A DNA stretch of 64,000 nucleotides. Origin: Heterotrichella gracilis (taxonomy: Eukaryota; Sar; Xanthophyceae; Tribonematales; Xanthonemataceae). Every line of letters starts with the position of its first letter. Within the stretch, counting starts at the first letter, position 1. Shown piece after piece: positions 58,313 through 64,000 of this stretch. The DNA lies in NCBI GenBank assembly GCA_032358255.1, contig JAULBX010031260.1:1-64000 (forward strand), written 5' to 3'. The notes under the pieces are model-generated. The model had not been told where the DNA came from. It saw nothing but the letters and a program-made list of their open reading frames with translations, and ran no database searches. The position numbers and the translations under genes are program-made.

Positions 58313-61300
58313 ATGGCTCGTTTCCAAGCTGTCGTGTTGGCCTGCCTGGCCCTGGCCATCAGCACCGCATGCGCCCGTTCTTTGCCTGCCCCCGATGCCG
58401 CCGAGCCACTCTGCGCAGTTGGCGCACAAGTGAACGGCCTCCTCACAATTAACACCACCACCCACTGCGAATCCAGCCTTAAGAAGACCATGAAGTTCCT
58501 GCCACCACTGCCCATCAACTGCACCTGCACCACCGGGAATGTTACAGACGAATATACGTTGAACGTCCAGCTCACGCTGCCTGCCAAGGACTGCGTTGGA
58601 CTTGAGGGCAAGCACCACAAGAAGCACCACCACAAGGACAGGACCCCCGTGATCATCTTCTTCCACGGGTTTGGTGGCAATGTGCTGGTACGTTTCGCCA
58701 GCTGTTGTGTGTCACGTTGCCATTGGTTGCATCACGTGTTTTTGGTTTCCGAAAGCCTGGTTTTGGCCATGCCAGCTTTGCACAGGCTTCAATCGCGGCG
58801 ATGCGCTTGTCTTGAGGTGCATGATACGGAGTTTTGCTAGCTCTGCCTCAAGTGCTGGGGCACTGGTTTTTTGGAGAAAGTTTTTGCATGCATGCATTTG
58901 TGGGCAGCCTTACATAACGGGTGCTGCAAGGCACCTGCCTGCTGTCAATAGTGAACGTTTGTTAAGCACGTTTTCTCTGGGATGTGGGTCGTCTGCACGT
59001 GGGCGTCCAAGGTTTCCGCGAGGGTGTCCCTGTGCCTATCCACTTGCAACAATGGGCATGCATGCATGTACAGTGCGTTATTCCCAGAGCAAATCTGGCT
59101 ACATGCCTACATGCGTGGATAGTAACAAGAGTTGGTAGTAAGAGACCAACGCTTGTTGCTCGATTATTGTTGCTCGTGCTGGCAGTTTTAGCAGGACGGC
59201 AGTTAGACAACCCTAACGGCGTGCCCCACTCCCGTCTCACTCTCCCTCCCCCCCTCTCTCTGCAGCTCAACTCTGACTCCTACCTCGAGTACGCCACCGC
59301 CGCCGCCTCCGCCGGCTACGCCTTCGTGCAGTACGACGTGGTGGGCGGCGTCGCAGAGGACTTCGGCCTTGTGTACGACGCAGTGGAGGTGAGTGGCATG
59401 GGACCAAGTTGGGTGCAATGCCAAAGTCAAAGGGGGTGCCAACAAGGGTCTTGGGTGTTGACTAGGGCAAGTGTTTTGTCACCCTCTAAAACACAGTCTC
59501 ATGTGTATGCTTGCCATGTGCCCACGAGTATGTTGGAGTCGATGTTGGTGGTGCCACCCCACTCAGTGCCTCTGGAACTTTTCCAGCCCCTCTTGGTGTG
59601 TCAATGTCATGTTCTTTTACTTACAGCAGCGCGTTGCTGCACGGCGCGCCATGCATGCAAAACCCTGGTTTTTGCTGCCTGGCTGCTGCTTGTGACCTGG
59701 ATTAGTGGTGCCACTACTCCCTGCTGCTCCCAAAATTTATGTCCCCCGCTTCAGTACCTCGCTTCCCAAACCCCGCTTCAGTACCCTTCCCATCGTGTAA
59801 ATCCTGTACAGGATCCTGCCGGTCGCCACCGAGCCACAGGTGCTGTTTTTGTGAGCCGCCTGCACCCGTCCCCACACCCACCTTTCCCCTCTCCCCCACT
59901 CTGCAGGCCGAGTTCCTTGCCCCCCTTGTTGACTGGCTGAAGGACCAAGACCTTGCCGCAAACTCCGCCGCCTTCAACCGCCTGGACACCAAGGCATTGT
60001 ACATGGCGGGACACTCCAGGGGAGGAAAGATGGCGGCGCTGCACCTCGCCTCAGGTGGGGTGAATTTGCAGCGAAACTCCATGAAATCACCCAGTTTAGT
60101 ATGTGTGAGCACTCCCATGTCCACGGCGGGGCACTCCCTGGTCTGGAAACCTGTTTGGCGTTCTTCATAATCTTCCAGGGCGTGCATCCATTGGTGTAGT
60201 ATTGGGGCATGGATCCATTGGTATGGTATTGCACCCAACATCCCGCCCCAGACCCCGCCAACTTTGAGCTCCAAAATTGAAAACTCCCATCCCTATCTGT
60301 TCCACAGAGCTGGTCCCCGGGATTGAGGGCGCCTTCCTGATCGACCCCGTGGATGACTCTTGCTTCGCCCCCGCCGGCGAGTGCTACCCCTCGGCAATCG
60401 ATGCCCTTAACCACACCAAGGCAGACATTTCAAATGTGGGCATCATTGGGGCTGAGAAGAGGGGGTGCTGCAACCCCGACCATGCCGACCCCCCCGCGTG
60501 CATGCTGGACGGGAAGTCATGCCTGGCAGATGACTATGAGGTGGGTCAGTGGCGGCTTAACTGCCTTTGAACCTCTGGTGTGCCGTTGGGTTGTCCATGC
60601 TACACTTGCTCAAGGTCAACACATGGCCTGCACGCAGGGCACTCCGCCCTTGCACCGCCAGGGCTATACGAACAATTCTAACTAGTATGGTTAGTATAGT
60701 CAGTACATCCTTGGCACCGCTGCTCATGTTTGTGCACCACCTTGTGTCCCCACACACTCTGGCAATGAAAGACCATGTAGTTCATATAACTCCCAAAGGC
60801 CATGCAAATTGTACCACGCTATGGGCATCCCTTCTGCCCTGAAACCCGCATCGTAACCCCACCCCCTTTTCCATCCCTGCGCAGGACTTTGCCAGCGTGA
60901 CTGACAGCGCCAACGTGACTGTGCTGCCAGTGGGGCACATGCAGTTTGCTGAGCTGGGCTTCATCAAGGAGAAGATCCTGGATGGGATCTGCAAGGCCAA
61001 CTGGGGCACCACACACGCGGTGCGTTTACAAATCAAAACCTGTAGCGGTTTTTGGGGTGCCGTTTGGCAATGGGTTTCACTAGTGTTGATCCTGGGCTTG
61101 CCAGCATATGCCACAGCAGATAATATACCAATCTGTAAAACAAAGTTCAAGTTTGAGTGCTGCTTGCACATGTGAACCTGTACTATGTAGTACAAGTCGT
61201 ATATTATTATTCTGTGGCATGCGCCTGATGGATGGTCTTGCACTTTCGGCATTGCACACCATGTCATGGAGTCAGATGAGCGCAAGATTCAAAAGAACAG

Positions 61301-61521
61301 GGGCTGACCTGTGCTGTCCAGAGTCCAGACTCCAGACACTGGCCTTGAGCAAACCTTCGGGTTTCCTGTTTCTTACCTCCCTGCGCCCCCCCCTGCAGGC
61401 CGTGATCCACACCGCATCCAGCCTGATGGTCCAGTTCTTCGACGGCTCATCCTCGTCCACATCATCCCCCGTGGAGGAGGTGGCAGAGGTGATGGAGACA
61501 CTGGCTGCCGAGGAGTCCTAG
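58313..61521 (+). CDS. CLH: Chlorophyllase-like alpha/beta hydrolase, copy 2, 6 exons
   Basis: Exons: 58313-58687, 59266-59388, 59907-60054, 60308-60540, 60885-61019, 61399-61521. Phases fit, giving 378 residues. The start at 58313 is chosen because it aligns with copy 1; an in-frame ATG at 58223 would add 30 residues that hide the signal peptide. The triad is Ser203 (GHSRGG), Asp228 and His311 (GHMQF). Exon 1 is 24 nt longer than in copy 1, mainly from a His/Lys-rich insert (KHHKKHHHKD) just before the oxyanion strand. Exons 2-6 have exactly the lengths of copy 1, while introns differ in length and sequence. So the duplication is old enough for introns to diverge, but both enzymes stay conserved. 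A CCTAGATCTAGGAGTGAA repeat follows the stop. Confidence 0.88.
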
Positions 61522-63713
61522 ATCTAGGAGTGAATCCTAGATCTAGGAGTGAAGGCCATTATGGTATGGGTGGGCAATGCCAAGTGGGAAATGCAAGCTC
61601 GTTCGCTTTTTTGCCTTTTTGCTACTGTTGGAGTCGTTGTTTTGAGAGCTATATCAGCACTGATCGAATGCAAGCACGCAGCAGAGTGAAGCCCGTTGGC
61701 GTGTTTCTGACAGGGGTCAGCAGGGCAGATAATAAATCAGTAGTCAGGTCTAGTCAGACTGGAACTGCATGCACTAGCAGCTGGAGTTAGAACTACAGTC
61801 GTGTATCTGGTTGTACGTGATTTGTGATGTATGGCTGCATGTGCAAGGTTCCTTGCTGCTGCTGATCAACCCATCGGGCCATGCCAGTGGCCGTGTTCGC
61901 AACAAGTATTTGTCCTTTGCGCACGCATTCTGTCACCCCATGTTTCAGGCTCGTGCCCCTCCACACTTGTCTTTGTCTAGAGATGCTATTTACTTAGGCT
62001 ACTGTGCTGTGCTTGTTTTTGAAGCAGCATTGGTGGTGGCATTGCTTCTTGCCTGCATATTTTTGTGCCAAGCGCTAGTGTTGGCGCATGACCAGTCTCA
62101 TTTCCTGCTAACATAATTGGCAATCTGTTGACTTGACTCAGCCTTCCATGTCTGTCAGAAGTCATCTTGTTGTGGTCTATGCCTGCAACACGGGCGGACC
62201 ACCGGTTGTTCAAGGTCGATTGAATTTGGTTACAAAAGGTTGCTGGCTGCTGAGCTTGCGCTTAGCGCTGGTGGTTGTGCACTTACCAATTGGATGCAGA
62301 GAGTGGCACTTGAAGGCATGGCATGTCATTCGGATTGATTTCTGCAAAGAAACTCCTCCCTCACGCCATTACCCGAGCTCAGCCTGGGAACTGATGGAGC
62401 TCTAAACCCTAAATTAGGGTGGAAAAATCCCGTTTCCAGTTTTGCAGTTCGCGCCCCTTGAAAAGCATTTTGTTAGTAACACGCCGAAAAGCTGCCCAAA
62501 CGTGAAAGCCGGCTTCTTGCGAGGCTTCTTGTACAACTTACCGATCGCAAGGCCTCATCATCTGTGATTTGCTCAGTTGTTTTAGTACCCTCTTTGCCTG
62601 GTGCAGTCCCTGGGCGTTGGATACCATCTGCCGTGCTGGTACACCCCCTGTGCCCCACTACTGCCGCAAACCCGGTGAGTGCTCGCCTGAACCCGATCCC
62701 CGGGCGATAGCTTGCTGGATGCTGCCTAGTCTCTTTTGTGCGAAAACATCTTTGCTCAGCTGTGTTCCTTGGTGTGCAAAGAGCCATCTAGGTGTACCTT
62801 GTCTCGCCATGTGCTACTGTCACGTGCTGATCCTAACGCCTTAGCTCTGGCAGCTTGAGCGCATCCAGCCTCTCACCCTGTTGCTCTATGCGTTTCAACC
62901 GTGGGTTCCGATATCCTTCCGTGGTCAAGTGGTTCTTTGGTCTGGCCCTGGCACCGGATCACACCGACGCCTTTATCACGTGTGGCACTAGGCTAGGGTA
63001 ACAACCCAACCGTTTGCGGCAGATTGCAGACCTTTGCTTTCGGTAGCCTTGCACTAGACGTCAGTCGGCCCTTACGGCTTACGTTCTAGTATTCCTGGGC
63101 TGCGTGAGGCCGTTTTGTGCGAGCTTTGGCCCGGAACCACCTCCTACTATACCCGCATCGCCTACCTCCCGACAAGTACTCTTGCCCAATCGGCCACATT
63201 GCAGCGACGGCCATATTGATGCATGTGCGATAGACCGATCCTGCTGCTTGTTAACCCGTGCTTGTCGTTTGTGGTACCTACCAGCGTCGTGGGACGGCAA
63301 GGCAACAGGTTGCAACACCACCCACACCACCATGCGTCCCTTCCCGAAATATTCCAACCCAAGCCAAAAGATACCATACCAATAGCTTTCCTCCCCCAAG
63401 GCTGTTCTTGCCCTATCCACTGGTATTGCAATAACTGTAGAAGCCTCTAGGTTGCACCAACTACCAGTAGCAACCAGTGTCCCCTCACTGCCCCAAATCC
63501 CCATATGTGCTTGCTACCTCTCACACCAACCTCTCATACTCTCAGCCATTGCAGGTGACTCTCCCACCACACACACCTCCACCCTCCCACCACCCAGACA
63601 CCACCGCCCCTTGCCCAACCCACAACCCCCCCACTCGCAGGCAGCCCCCCCACCCCTCCTTGGCGCCCCCCACCACCCCCGCTAGGCCGCAGGCCAACCC
63701 CCACCCCGCCACC
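61522..63713. other. Intergenic region and PEPC promoter
   Basis: About 2.2 kb with no supported gene. A doubled CTAGATCTAGGAGTGAA lies at 61519-61553, and an AAACCCTAAATTAGGG inverted telomere-like pair at 62404-62419. The last 200 bp are C-rich and probably form the PEPC 5' UTR, which may itself contain an intron ending near CATTGCAG (63548-63555). Confidence 0.45.
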
Positions 63714-63878
63714 ATGTCGACTCTCACCTCCGGCACAGCCTCCCCTAGCGGCCTGGGCTTCAACCCTCAGCTGATGCAGGAGGATGACTCGCTGCTGCGG
63801 GATGTGTTCTTCAACATCATGCGCGACCACCATCCAGCTGTGGCAACCAAGATGGACGTGATCTTTGCGCTGGCGCAG
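63714..63878 (+). CDS. PPC: Phosphoenolpyruvate carboxylase, first exon (gene continues beyond window)
   Basis: The ATG at 63714 (context CCACCATGTCG) opens 55 codons ending CTGGCGCAG|GTGGGG, a good donor, phase 0. After 20 residues of Ser/Thr-rich leader, the stretch DDSLLRDVFFNIMRDHHP, followed by V-A-T-K-M-D-V-I-F-A-L-A, matches my memory of the N-terminus of green-algal PEP carboxylases. This enzyme adds bicarbonate to PEP to make oxaloacetate in the cytosol. The plant N-terminal phosphorylation Ser motif is not evident. Only the first exon is visible, so the call rests on about 30 residues. Confidence 0.6.
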
Positions 63879-64000
63879 GTGGGGACAGCGACTGTTGCCA
63901 TTTATTGGTACTGGGTCAAGGGAAGTGCAGGGAGATGGGTCACAAGCGTTTGAAGGTTCATGTACCCACTCGGGGCATTGGCGGGCTGGTCAGCAGCGAG

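Overview
The window is nuclear DNA of a green alga. The evidence is: many short GT-AG introns; two chlorophyllase genes; a plastid-type transit peptide; a phosphoenolpyruvate carboxylase start exon of the green-algal type; a ubiquitin-like/HRQ1 helicase with plant-type architecture; and plant/algal telomere motifs (TTTAGGG) scattered through introns. I do not name a species.

Layout. 1-3754 (-): a 5'-truncated LINE whose long open frame joins reverse-transcriptase C-terminal sequence, a PHD finger and a methyltransferase-like domain; it runs off the left edge. 3838-4500: a non-coding block packed with short hairpins. 4922-17801 (-): a 24-exon HRQ1-type helicase gene; every exon phase fits and the predicted protein has 1,801 residues. 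19997-23582 (+): an unrecognised coiled-coil protein. 23.6-30.9 kb: gene-poor DNA with three foldback repeats, a 121-bp tandem repeat split by a tRNA-derived SINE with a 13-bp target duplication, and other repeats. 30913-32424 (+): an organelle-targeted LEA protein. 34121-42010 (+): a 13-exon, plastid-targeted, SAP-like protein, acidic and repetitive, ending in a hydrophobic segment. About 43383-46362 (+): a glycosyltransferase-like gene with a disrupted frame. 49882-47338 (-) and 53798-51087 (-): two polytopic membrane proteins. 54452-57158 (+) and 58313-61521 (+): tandem chlorophyllase paralogues with identical exon lengths in exons 2-6. 63714 to the right edge (+): first exon of PEP carboxylase.

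The most unusual property is not one gene. In the helicase, SAP-like, coiled-coil and small membrane-protein genes, many exons lie beside one to three degraded partial copies of themselves inside the neighbouring intron ('exon ghosts'). These are often separated by TTTAGGG-type motifs. At least one such duplication (exons 8 and 9 of the SAP-like gene) appears to be still coding. This suggests recurrent local tandem duplication of exon-intron segments, perhaps through break repair. I see no ghosts in the chlorophyllase genes.

All gene models were assembled by eye from splice signals, reading phase and remembered family patterns. No alignment or database search was run.
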